DNA of 64,000 bases from Calycina herbarum (lineage: Eukaryota > Ascomycota > Leotiomycetes > Helotiales > Pezizellaceae), in NCBI GenBank assembly GCA_001414485.1, contig LLEY01000004.1, forward strand, positions 248,001-312,000, in the 5' to 3' direction. The position numbers were made by a program, and so were the translations under genes. Within the stretch, counting starts at the first letter, position 1; each line of letters begins with the position of its first letter. Positions 34,308-45,299 of the stretch are shown piece by piece. Under the pieces are notes generated by a model. The model was not told where the DNA came from, searched no databases, and saw nothing but the letters and a program-made list of their open reading frames with translations.

Positions 34308-36068
34308 TTATCTATTCTGGCTATTTTCTGCTGCAACATGAGAATTTCTGGCTAGCCCATCAGTGGCCCGCAGTATACTTCCAAATTGATCTCGTGAGTG
34401 GTCAGATTGATCAATGCTTTTCCTGCTCTTATCATGCCTTGTGACCAAGAACGCAATCAATGCAATTAGGAGTGCTCCTGTCAATTTTGTTAGCATATCA
34501 GTTGCACTGTTAGTGCGACGAGATGCCAATTCATACCTGAGCTGACTATATAACTTCCCACTGTGAATCCAGTCTGGACACTGTTTTGTTTCCCAGCCTT
34601 GAAGACCAGAGCAGCAACCAGTGCCCATATGCTTGAAAACAAAGCACTTGCGACTACAGGGATAGCTATCACATAACCCGCTGTGTCTGTATTCCATTTG
34701 GTGACAAAGTTGAGAGCGAATTCGTGTTTGCTTGGTGGGGCTATGACCTTTTCCGACACAAGTTTGTTTTTGATGTCGTTTGCGTTGGTTGGATGATGGT
34801 TTCCAAAGGGATCGAGCAGCTTGTTGGCACTATTTCTCTCTAGTTCGAGCAGAGCGTAGGCTTTACCCGGGGAAATCTTTTGAATCTTGATCCCAAATCT
34901 TTCGAGCTAAGAATTCTTTGTTAATACTTTCCTTTTTCGTCTTCAATTCTGTTTTTGGCATACCTCGATAATTTCTACCTGCTCAAAATCTTTCACAGCG
35001 CAGGCTTCAACAATACCCCTTTCAGCCCTTTTCAAAAAGTAGAACTCTCCAATATGGTGCATGAGCATTCTATCGTCCAAACTATGCCCGCAAGGTACCT
35101 CCATCATGTCGTCATTGTCGAGAAAGATGAACAGAGATCGCTGATTTTCAGGTTTCGGTGCATCAAGTGGAGCTGTAGACTGCTCAGAACCTCGATTAGG
35201 TGGTTGTGGAACAAGTGCTTCTCGTGTCCCAATTTGAGGTAGACGGCAGAGCTGGTAATTCGGGGGTTTGCACGGGCGGTCGTGATCCCACAGCATCATG
35301 AGTTGGATTTTCTACTGAAGTTTCGTTCTCGAAATACCGTACCCAAGCTGCTGTGTAATCTTTGTGAAAATTGGAAACATCGCCGCAGAGAAAATAGGCT
35401 CGCCAAAAAGCCTGCCAAGCGCCCAAGCGCCCGTAAGCCCACACCCAAAAAGGTGTTATATATTTCCAAAAGAACTGTTGGGGAGAAGATTAGCTAGAAA
35501 TCGAATCTCTTATTTTAGGAGATAATGGGCATGGCGCTTTAACGAAATAACTAAGTAGGGCTCTTACCTCCTGAGTGCAATAACTGAATCCGCGATAAAC
35601 AAACTCCTCTTCTGTCATCGATTTTCCAACATAAAATTCCACTATCCATTTTTGCAGCCCACTGAATCCTTTTCCGCGGATATTTATAACCACATCCCCT
35701 CTCCGATTTGGTGTCGCCTGAATCGCGTTCCCTCTTTCTTCATCTTCACTCCGGGGTGTTTCTGGCGACCGAGATCGACTACTTTTCATGGCATTAAGCC
35801 TCCAGCAGAATCCCAAATATGGCAGCGATATTATCAAATAAACCACCCAATATATCAACCATATTATGAACTCAACAAAAAACCATATTATCCATAACAC
35901 GACTTCAAACACAAACCATGATACCCAGAGAAAGGTTCCAAAAGTAGACATCACAAACTGAATAATGGCCCTGAAGCATACCAGACGCCTCCAAAACTTC
36001 TGAAAGGTGTTGCTACGGATTGGTATCGGACCATCGCGTAACCTGAGTGCGTCGGTGGCAAATTTCAT
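34308..36068 (-). CDS. Unknown five-exon, Trp-rich multi-pass membrane protein
   Basis: Function not recognised. I assembled five exons on the minus strand: 36068-35568, 35474-35316, 35251-34964, 34906-34537 and 34477-34308. The introns are 93, 64, 57 and 59 nt, each GT-AG, and the first three fall between codons. The result is one 495-residue frame ending in TAA. Residues 32-88 form a long aromatic/hydrophobic block, probably two membrane helices with many Trp. Residues 168-195 are also Trp/aromatic-rich. A soluble middle (about 221-385) contains FLDNDDMMEVPCGHSLDD and KISPGKAYALLELER. Two more helices lie at about 392-418 (AGYVIAIPVVASALFSSIW) and 430-452. The tail is polar. The 64-nt second intron could be retained, since its first exon's frame stays open to a stop near 35196. 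The neighbouring tannase gene is on the same strand, 400 bp upstream. Confidence 0.75.
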
Positions 36069-36468
36069 CTTGCCTTTCTCAAAATAAAGTTGTGGTTTTC
36101 AAAATGAAAGTGGGAACAACAAGTTTAAATATTTGAAGCAAGTTCTATTTCTTGGGGAATACTCAGAGATTTGCCATAGTTTGTTTTGGTTTCTCTACAA
36201 GTTTTACGTGATGTGTATTATTTGCCCCCGAATGATTTGTGCTGTTTGCTTCTTGGGAAGGGTTTTAGAGGGAAAGAGGTACTACCAAACAAATTATTAT
36301 CATTTGATCTTGTAACCGTTTCATAGAATGTGGAGATATCCGCCACCTATGGCTAGTTTGCACAAACTTGATGAACTAATAGTTGGAAGGATTTTATGAC
36401 GAAGGAAATTCTAACATATTTGATCCAGTACATTATAGTTGAATTAAACCCAAGCTTCCGGTGTTCTA
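36069..36468. promoter_or_regulatory. Spacer between tannase 3' end and membrane-protein promoter
   Basis: 400 bp between two genes that both read leftward. It must hold the tannase 3' region and the membrane-protein promoter. No clear TATA element or other site stands out. Confidence 0.4.
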
Positions 36469-38025
36469 CTAAACCGGAATAACACAATCAAAACTTTCCA
36501 AAACATTAGGATCTCCACCACGATACTTGGACACTAAAGGATAGCGACAAAGTTTTCGAGTAAAGTGTGGCGTGAAGGACTCAGGTGTTTCAGCAGCCAA
36601 AATTTCAGGAGCAGTGTCATTTTCTACCCAAGACCTTAAGACACTGAAAGGGTCCTCGGGTGCTGCTCCAGGAGTTGTACCTAAACCACAATGATCCACC
36701 CCAGGAGCCAGAAATAAGCGAAAAAACTCATCCACCTTGGGACCACCGCCCATTCTTTCCTCCACCTCGTGTCTATAGTTTAAAGTGGCCTTTGGAGAGA
36801 GTACCTGATCTGCGTCACCTTGCCAAACAAGGAGTTTGCCACCGGAATTTCTGAAGGGAGACAGGTCCGGGTTCGTGGATTCAATTATGTTGCCATATTT
36901 CTGAAGTGATTCCGAGATCAGTGCTGTCAATTCAGTGGAAGAATTGACGGAATTAATGTCGAACCTAGGATTGGCTTTGAGAAAATAAGGAATCCACATA
37001 TCTGGTAGATACATGCGGCTCACAAGCAACTGAGCACCGATCTCCAAAGGTGGGTATGTTGGCTGGCCGTTTGTGGGTTTTAAACCATCCCATAATCGTT
37101 GAACAACATTTGTAACGGGGAGAGTAATGGTGATATTCTGCCCAGCACAAACAATGTTGGAGCCAGCTAGTGTTAAGGGATCGAAATGACACTTGGATGG
37201 TTCGTTGATTGTCCTGTCTTTCACTCCGTCGAGCTCATCGCAAGAAGTGATCGCAGCTTGTACGATAGCATCTATTTCGCACTGAGATGGATGAACTCCC
37301 TCTTCGATCATGACTACCTGCGGGTAAAGCAAACCAACAACCATTTCATTCCAAGCAAGCGCTGGTGCACCTGCAAGAATGCCATCGAAATCATCAGGGA
37401 AACTCTGTGCTGCTTCTAGTCCTTGTCTTCCACCAGTTGAGCACCCATACCAGTATGAGTATTTTGGTTCTTTCCCGTAATAAGAATTGATAAGTGATTT
37501 TCCGGCAAGTACCGTGTCGTGAATAGAACGAGAGCCGAAATTACGTAGAAGTTTAACGTTGACGCTTCCATCTTCCTTCAATGCCCAATCGGCAACCGAG
37601 AGGGTGTTATTTCCAATACCAGCATCGGTCGTCACCATTGCAAAACCCTCCAAGGCACCTGGAGCAATCCCAATTGGACCGAAACCCGCTTGATAGCCGC
37701 CGCCTCCTTCAGCAAGAAAACGTCCATTCCAGTTATCAATTGGAAGCCAGATCCAGACAGTGACATTGTCCGAGGCACCATGATGCGTGATGAAGAGGAG
37801 GGTCGTGCAAATATTAAGGCCATTGACGTCGTGCGGGAGGCCGAGAAAGGGATTTGCAGCGACTGTAAAGTTGTGTTGCTCAATTGTCGTTTGTGAAGTT
37901 ACATCAGCGCCGGGGATGCTTGGAGTTGGGAAGTCGGCGCACACCAATTTCTTGGTTGTTGAAGCTGCCAATGAGGACGAGAGGATGGCGAAAAGACAAG
38001 AAACTGTAAAACTAGTGCCTATCAT
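36469..38025 (-). CDS. Secreted tannase/feruloyl esterase family protein
   Basis: Serine esterase of the tannase and feruloyl esterase family, releasing gallic, ferulic or related phenolic acids from plant esters; substrate preference cannot be read from sequence. Intronless, 518 residues, usual for the family. The signal peptide is about residues 1-20 (FTVSCLFAILSSSLA). The nucleophile motif is GCSTGG with Ser196 preceded by Cys195. The acid is probably Asp406 in QGDADQVLSP, and the base is His445 in GVDHCG followed by Cys446. Together they make the family's CS-D-HC arrangement, in which the two Cys form a disulfide next to the active site. CDELDGVKD (262-270) matches the calcium-binding loop of the lid. 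N-glycosylation sequons are present. The start is the only ATG that yields a signal peptide. Extracellular action on plant material fits a plant-associated or saprotrophic lifestyle. Confidence 0.93.
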   Translation of the reverse strand: MIGTSFTVSCLFAILSSSLAASTTKKLVCADFPTPSIPGADVTSQTTIEQHNFTVAANPFLGLPHDVNGLNICTTLLFITHHGASDNVTVWIWLPIDNWNGRFLAEGGGGYQAGFGPIGIAPGALEGFAMVTTDAGIGNNTLSVADWALKEDGSVNVKLLRNFGSRSIHDTVLAGKSLINSYYGKEPKYSYWYGCSTGGRQGLEAAQSFPDDFDGILAGAPALAWNEMVVGLLYPQVVMIEEGVHPSQCEIDAIVQAAITSCDELDGVKDRTINEPSKCHFDPLTLAGSNIVCAGQNITITLPVTNVVQRLWDGLKPTNGQPTYPPLEIGAQLLVSRMYLPDMWIPYFLKANPRFDINSVNSSTELTALISESLQKYGNIIESTNPDLSPFRNSGGKLLVWQGDADQVLSPKATLNYRHEVEERMGGGPKVDEFFRLFLAPGVDHCGLGTTPGAAPEDPFSVLRSWVENDTAPEILAAETPESFTPHFTRKLCRYPLVSKYRGGDPNVLESFDCVIPV

Positions 38026-41000
38026 ATTGTCTTTGGTATTTTATAGAAAAGGTTGTTTATGTGTCAAAGCTTGTTGCTTGGCTCGGTATTTTTAGTATTT
38101 GCTGAACGCCTTCCCCTCTTGTACCCTTTAATTTTCAGCTCATGTTTCTCATTCAGAAGCCATTCTGTCAATAATTCACGATCTTAAATTAAAACACAGC
38201 CTCCTTCGTACCCGCTGACTGCAGATGTTGATTTACCATACTTTTACGGATGCGGCGCAACCTTATTTTCTTTAAAAAGGATGGTGACGCGTTTAACCAG
38301 GATTCTGGGAGCATTATAGCAAAATGACTGAGATTGTTTTCAGCTACAAGTACGGAGTATCATTTGAAATGATGTTTTCCCTCTCATTTTGGAGAAGGAG
38401 CGTGAGGAAATGGTGCATCATTTCATACCTGACTAACCTTTGGCAAGAATAAGCGAGCCCATAAGACTGGGGCTGCTGGGGTTGCAATATTTCAGGGAGT
38501 AACTATTCTTTTGAGTTATTTATAGATTTCTCAAAGACACGAAATATAGAGCGGCGATTGTTATCTTCTGAACTTCTTTTTCTAGGTTTTGGGATTACTT
38601 CCTCTCCCATTGGGCCTTGTATGTAAAAGTTGGCAGAGTTCCAGAGTCCCCATCCTCGTATTTCGGGCCTTTTTGGGTTCACTCATTCGTGAGAATTTGC
38701 GACGCACCGTAAATGGCTCTTGTTTTCGTAAAACGGTTTTCCCAAAAAGATGCATTCTATATCGTAAACTTCGTCGCGATACCGTAATGAGTACGATAAA
38801 TCATGACGTCTACGTAAGTTAGCTAGCTTCACGAGAAGAGGCTTTCACACTTAGAAGTATTGCATGCCGTTTGAGTTTTTGAACTGCAGAACGCATTCGC
38901 TTCGTCTATCGAACCTCAAGCTCCAAGAGTAAAATGGCGCACGCATCAATTTGTCTAGACTCGTAGGTACGGTAGATTCGAAAACACTGTTTACTGCGGC
39001 TGGCTGTTTACGTCGCTTAACGGCAAAATAACAACTAGACCCACCACAGACCCACACCTCTCACGACCATTGATAAACCAAATAACACAAATGCCTCCCA
39101 ATCAATTTTCAGGTTTCTTGCCCGGTAGTGCGATGATGGCATCGACGACTGGAGTCAACTCAGGCGAGTGCTCGTAAACCTGGGTCCAGGTCAACAGCCC
39201 GGATCGATTAGTATACGCGGTGTTGGATTACCAAAAAGTAGTTAAACTCAGTACGTCTGGTTTTCAAACCTTGGGGGACTCCTTGTCCCAGGATTACTTT
39301 TGCTGTTTTTTTCTACAGATTATTTTTTGTTGTTTTGGATACCTTTTTGCGCGCGAGTACAACAACGTGGAGCCCAAGTCACTCCCGAAGAGAAAAATGG
39401 CAGTGCACGCGTCATGAAAGGAAGGATTGACCGACCGATGATTAACTGATAACTAGGATCTGTAATCTAAATTCTTTGCCCTTGAAAAAATGAGTTACAT
39501 AGCATGGGAGCGGCTTCCATGTCGGTCGAGGTCTTCAAAATCAACACCTCCAGGGAATCGGTTTCGACAACAAAAACCACGCATATGGGAAGGGCGTTGG
39601 AGAGGTACCTCCTACGTTGGAATCGGACTGGGGTCGCGCTTTCCCTTTCGGGCGCGAAGTCGTCATGGTGTCGCGCGATGAGGTTAACCTCCTGTGAGGG
39701 AAGGAGCGACCTTGACTCTCTGGCTCCACTTCCGTTCTTAGCCGACGGGTTGAGCAGGTCAAGATTTTCAGTTGAGATGAGATGTACCAGGGAAAGAGCG
39801 AGTGTGAAACTTCATACCACCCTTGTCACTTGTCCAGTCGAGGTCCAACAACCACTGGGAAGGAGCATTTTGCACTAACTATCTTACACCTATATGAGAT
39901 CTTTCTTCTTCTCCTCGATCGAATTTTTGTAATTATTTTTTCGGCGCGTCGTGTACAAGGTCGATTTGCTGAGGCAAACTAGGATGAGGGTTGGAAGTAA
40001 CGCATTTGACTCTGGTAATTACAAATTCCCAAGGTTAGAAAAGCGCTGCTTTTTTCAAGAGCCACCAAAGGTCATTTTGTCATCCATGACGTCCAGCGGA
40101 AGCTTCACATTAAAACCCAGCCCACCGCACTCTTCTCCTCGAGTCGAGAATGAGCGACGTAACTACCAACTTACTGTGCGACCTAACTTCTCAGTTTCAG
40201 CCCTGGGAATTGCATATTTTCTGGCAGCATTTCGACATGCCAGTCATCATTTTGCACAATGCGTTGAAGCAACTTGGACAGATCTAGATACCATGTCAGG
40301 AAATGGAAAACGCTTTGCTCATTCAAGGGCATGGTACTGTACGACAACATTCAAAACCTGCAGTTCAAAGGTCCACACTTTCTGTGGCTAACAACTCCTA
40401 CCCACGGGGATTTTTGAACTTTCGACAGCAAACAAAGTAACGACAGTATTTTACCAACTTCTAAGTGTTTCAACACCCCCCTGCAAGTACACCTCTTTCT
40501 TTCAGAAGATTGCGGACGCAAAAATTTATAAATACTCTTACCTCCCCCATGCTCGTCGTAATTAAGCGTGGTCATGACAACACCTTATCAGGGCCATCTG
40601 CAGCAGCTGACATTGTGCATCTTCTTACGGCCAAAATCTGACGAAATTCTATTGAAAAGTAGTATCAGACAGCCCATGAGTGTTCTCTGGATTCAAAGCT
40701 CAAGGGTACGCAGAATCATCTATGAAGATACTCGTATCTAAAGAAGATCGCATGAGGGGCTTTGAGTGAGGTTTCAACGACCACAAAGGTAATCAAAAAA
40801 GAAAGTGAGCTACCCGTTAGTAGCCTAGAAAATCGAAACTATTCATCTGAGAAATGTAAATCCTCCCTTCGCGAGAATATACTTGTACATTAAATGTTTC
40901 AAACTTTTAGGGGCAAAGAGGACTGAGCAGATATCCACTTATCGCACTGTACTTTCTTTTGATATAATTGTTAATAGGCTGACAACTTCATCCAGCGCCC

Positions 41001-41690
41001 TCAGAACGAAAAAGGGTCTCCACTATAAATCATATTTGGAAGGTTATCTATCAAAGAGAAGCAATTTTGAAACAAGCTTAGGAAAAATGGCTTGCAATGC
41101 CCTTGCTATTGTGAGCTTGACTTGTGAAGTCTATTCTTTCCCAAAGATAGAACTAAGTATCACTCTGCTTCTAATAAGTCTCTTAGGCTAACAGCATTTG
41201 ACAAACCTACCTCCTTAGATCTCCCGTCTTCGATGGCGATTGTGAATCTAAATTTTCGGCAGCAACAAAATTTTCGACAGCAATACCCTGAGATAAAACC
41301 GCTCCTATTGAAAACATTTGGCTAAGAAGAGCGTTGAGTAAGAATATCAAGTCATTGTGAAAGATGGCATTATCTTCAAACGCAATAGATAAACACGCAG
41401 ATTATCTCCAGACAAAATCAGGGTACAAATCAGTTGTTCGGACCTGACTGAAGATCGGGTTTCAAGCTAGGTTTACTTTTATATGTTTCGCCACCTGACT
41501 TTTCGTCACTTCTTGACGGAGCCTTGGTTAGGAGAGGCAGCCATAGTTATGGTTAGGTAAGAGATAAGCTATTGCCCTCCTGGGGTACACTTTTGCCTAT
41601 CAATGTAGTCTTAGCCAGGCCTTTGTTATGAATAACTTTTAAGTAGTGTTATAATAAGGAAGAGAAGTTTCCAAGTCTATAACTTTAAAT
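38026..41690. other. Intergenic, no supported gene
   Basis: Begins with the tannase promoter. Many short frames, the longest 146 codons at 39951-40391, have no domain. A 28-codon frame at about 39091-39177 could be a first exon, but nothing downstream supports it. The stretch 38600-40400 has near-normal composition and might be a decayed gene or an old element. Confidence 0.3.
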
Positions 41691-41879
41691 GCTACACTTC
41701 AAAACATGACACACTTGCTCAATCTCAAAGTATTATATAGGTATACCAAAAGGATTTATTATCTGCTAAAAGTGTATATTCTGTGCCCTGCAATAGTGCC
41801 CTGAAGCCGCATCCTGGCGCCAGCGCTATATCTTAGTAGAGCTCCCTATAAAGTAGCATCTAGAAAAGAATTTATAGAC

Positions 41880-42010
41880 TCGCTTATCCCTATGGCTTCA
41901 AAGCGCAGAAGCCTTTTTACAGGGAGGTGGCGAATCAGAAGCCTTCAGACAGTTAAAGCGCATTACAGCGCACTTGCCCTGCATTCTCTATTCTTTTGAT
42001 TGCACCAAAG
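41880..42010 (+). pseudogene. Short Ty3/gypsy-like pol fragment
   Basis: Reading on the plus strand gives ESEAFRQLKRITAHLPC, then ILYSFDCTK. This resembles the segment at the start of the RNase H domain in Ty3/gypsy polyproteins ('eaF..LK..lt..p.L..fd'). It is short, has no LTR nearby and lies just upstream of the LINE. A third, older gypsy fragment is the simplest reading; chance similarity is possible. Confidence 0.35.
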
Positions 42011-42186
42011 TCTCCACCTCACTCAGACAAAGGGAAGGCTCAAATACCCACATCTCCCCGCCAACGTTCGTCGTTTTTAAATTTACTGTCGTTTCCTTTT
42101 TCACTGTCGACATAAAATCCGGCCGATACTGTCGTTTTCGTTCATACCGTCTAATCATTTTAATTCATTTCAATGTAAAATTAAGA

Positions 42187-44198
42187 CACACACACCTTTT
42201 TTCGCAGATTGAAATTTTTGTTCTAAAAAGCTCAATCTCTCTTGCTTCCGCTTAATAAGCTAAATTACTTCTATAGAGTCTCTCTTAGGAGGGCCTCCGT
42301 CCTCGCCTACGCCTCTAGAAAGGGGCATAAGAAGGGGGGGGGGTTCGCCCGATTCCCTCTATCCCGAACATCTAACAACACTTCGTCTCTAAGACCACTA
42401 GAGCTCTCGAACGTAGAGCTATAGCCTAAACCTTCTTTAAAGGGATTAGAGAAGCTATAGACCACTACCTTAGTACTACTCTCGATAGTACCCCTCTAGA
42501 ACTCTTGCTATTCCTCCGAGCCTTTTATACTTAAGTAGCCGACCTTAGCCTTTCTTTCTACTAGGCATTTACTAAAGAGACCTCACCTCTACTTCCTTTA
42601 GCCCTTAACACTCACTTAGAGTATAAGGACGCCCCTACGCCCTCGTCGACTCCCTCCTCCTCTCTAGGCCCTATAAGGAAAATTTCATATATACAAACTA
42701 TAAGGAATGCCTTAGCGCCTAAAAATAAAGCCAAAGCTATAAGTATAACAATAACAACAATAATAACTACATCACCTCTCTCTTCCGCTACCTTTAAGCT
42801 ATAAAAGAATAAGAGAACACCAGCTAAATCTAACCTTAGAGTCTTTATCCGACTCCTCTAAGACTCTCCTAACAGGAACTACTCCGCTTAAGCTATCTTC
42901 CTTATACTTTATAACCTAAAAATAGGCTATAAAGAGCTAGTATAAGAAGTACTCTTAGCTAAATCTAGTTTTACTATTATCTCTAAAGATAAAGAAGCTC
43001 TAGATACTCTTTTAACAATAAAGAGAGCCTATATCTAAACCCTATTTACTATAACTAAAATAGAGGTCTCGCAAAACTAGGTAGTATACTATATAATAGG
43101 TATACCTCGTAGTGTAGAAACTATCTAGATTAGCGAAGAAGGAGCGATTCTTTTAACTCTTATCCCTACTACAGCTAAAGTAGTAGCTATAATAATAAAG
43201 GAACGAATTAGAATAGCACCTATAAAAGTCAACATAGCCGCTAACTCTCTCTTAAATAAGCTGTTTTATACTACCTAGATCGCCTTCTTTAAAGAAGAGA
43301 ACATAAGAGGTCCTTCCGCTATCCTAGATATAACGTCACTCCTAGGCAGTAGAGCCTTCCTTAAGCGTCTCCCTAAAGTCTCTATTATAATTTAGTACTT
43401 AAAGTGCTAGAAGTAGTATAACTTATAGAACTATAGTAAAAATCAACGATACTGCTTATATAGTAGTATAAAACACTTAGAAGCCTTCTACCTAAGGTAT
43501 ATAAAACACTCTTAATATAAATTAAAATACCTATACTATAACAGCTCTTACGCCTTAGACGACTCTACGTACTAACTCCGGCTAAAAGCCTCTAGACCCC
43601 CGCCTTTAATAGAGAATAAGAGATCTATATAATAAGTATATAATAAGATTCGCTTAAGAAAAGAGGAAGACTTACTCTATAGTAACACAGATACTAAAAT
43701 AAGCTACTCTACTACTCCTACCCTCTCCTTAAACTTACTATAACTAAGTAAAGAAGCTCTTATAAGCGCCTCTTCCCTGCTTTCGAACCCCTCTTCTTAA
43801 CTAAGGAGCCTAGACTCTTACCCCTCTTCTCTATAAGTAGACGAGGACCTTTTAAGTAACACTACCTTTAAGTCTTATAAATTAACATATATAAGTCTAG
43901 TAAGTACTAAGAGCTAGTACTCTAACTAGCCTACTCTAGATGAATAGATATAGTTCTTATCTAAGAACTATATATCTACTAGAAGGAGATTAACTATTAA
44001 ATTATAAGATAACACTTAAACTATACCTACTTTATACCTATATATAACTAGAACGTTAACCCTTCTAGAGTCCTTACTTTTATATAAAAGGAAGTAAGGA
44101 TTCTCTTAAGTTAACAATTACCGACTATACCCTTACTTAAATACTAAGACCTTGTTTATATTAAGATTACTTCCTTTTAAAGCTCTCTACTTTATATA
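42187..44198 (+). mobile_element. Tad-like LINE, first segment (ORF1 and start of ORF2)
   Basis: Left third of a non-LTR retrotransposon cut by gypsy-1. The plus-strand frame is riddled with TAA and TAG, but a zinc-knuckle cluster is visible around 43408-43500: Cys residues, some now Tyr or stop, spaced as in the Gag-like ORF1 of fungal LINEs. The last part leads into the endonuclease domain, which continues at 51478. A possible target-site duplication lies at 42176-42186 (TAAAATTAAGA), nearly matching 61118-61128. The exact 5' end is uncertain. Confidence 0.65.
44194..44198. repeat. Target-site duplication ATATA, left side of gypsy-1
   Basis: ATATA directly precedes the left LTR and is repeated at 51473-51477 directly after the right LTR, as expected for a 5-bp Ty3/gypsy insertion duplication. 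Confidence 0.85.
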
Positions 44199-44633
44199 TG
44201 TAACGAAACTCAAACGAACTAAACAAAGATGACTAAGTCTCGAAGGTTAGTATGCAGGTAAGAAGTACAGATACGCCGGGTTGTTCACTTAGAAGTGAAC
44301 TCGTTACTTATATTAAAGATGTTAAACAAGATAATAAGATTGATAACTAAAGTTGAGTACGAAGCTCCTATCTAATAGCAGACGTGCCAGTCTTATATAG
44401 GTGCTTCCTTCCTCGTGCTAGCCTGCTAGCTTGGTCGCTCCGTCGCTGCTAGACTGCTAGACCTGTCGCCCCGTCTAGCGAACTCTTATCACGTGATTAT
44501 AACCAAAAGAAATCCCTAGATCGCTTAGCTAACCTAACCGATCCCTATCTACTATAAGAGTATTCCGATAGTGCTTAACCTGTTAGGACGCTGCCTAGTC
44601 TTCACTTATCACGTATATACGTGATTTATAACA
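44199..44633 (-). repeat. gypsy-1 LTR (3' LTR in element orientation)
   Basis: 435 bp, beginning TGTAACGAAAC and ending in ACA as written on the plus strand. It aligns without gaps to 51038-51472. The differences I see are all transitions (C/T or G/A). Confidence 0.92.
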
Positions 44634-44646
44634 CTATCCCCTTCTT
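44634..44646 (-). other. Polypurine tract of gypsy-1
   Basis: Purine-rich stretch on the minus strand directly adjoining the 3' LTR, the usual plus-strand DNA priming site. It fixes the element's orientation. Confidence 0.7.
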
Positions 44647-44754
44647 AGCTTAGCGTGTCCCTACGCTTAAGTACGACCTAAGAAATATCGTCAGAAGGCC
44701 AGCGGCCTTCTTTCTTTTCTAATATAAATGCCCCTCGTTCTCTACGACAAACTG

Positions 44755-45296
44755 ACCACGAAGCCCTTAGTAGAGCAATCAACTTATCAGGCAAGAAAAT
44801 AGCTCTATATACCTGTTATAAAAACGCTAACAAGGAATACGAGTGTTTTAGTCTTAGAGACTAAAAACTATTATAGTATAGTCGCTATACTACTATGAAC
44901 AAATCCTACGATGTCCGTATTATTAATCGAATGCCTATAGTAAACGAGTAGGAGAGCGTCGACTCCTAGATCGAGTATCTAGATAATAAAGAGAAGAAGA
45001 GTTATACGATCATAGCCGAGGCTATAGCTCGCATTCGTCGACTAAAGAAGCAAAAACGCTAACTCTACAAGAAGCGTCAAAGGATGATAGCTGCTGGTCT
45101 TAACTCGCTTAACGAGTTAGATGCTGCTAAAGATTTAGAAAGAAAGAAGAAAGAGAAGGGAGAAGAAAAGAAGCGGATAGAAGAAGAGGCTGCTAGGCTG
45201 GCCGCCCTTCCTATGCCCAACGTTTCCGACCCTGCCCTCGCCCTAGGCCTCGACCTAGCCTTTCTTAAGTCCTTTCCTACTAACTACGCGATATAG
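44755..45296 (+). pseudogene. Extra frame antisense to gypsy-1 pol: Cys-rich and Lys/Glu-rich coiled-coil protein
   Basis: The plus-strand frame is interrupted by TAG and TAA upstream, and its last 70 codons (45084-45296) remain open. The upstream part holds Cys (TGT) plus Tyr codons (TAC/TAT) at Cys-like spacing, suggesting former C-x2-C pairs (about 44800-44920). The following part is IRRLKKQK, then RQRMIAAGLNSLNELDAAKDLERKKKEK, a charged helix typical of a coiled coil, and an Ala/Leu/Pro-rich tail. I recall similar Cys-pair plus charged-helix proteins accompanying fungal gypsy elements, but could not check. The original start is unknown. It lies between the pol end and the 3' LTR, in opposite orientation. 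Confidence 0.5.
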
Positions 45297-45299
45297 GTA

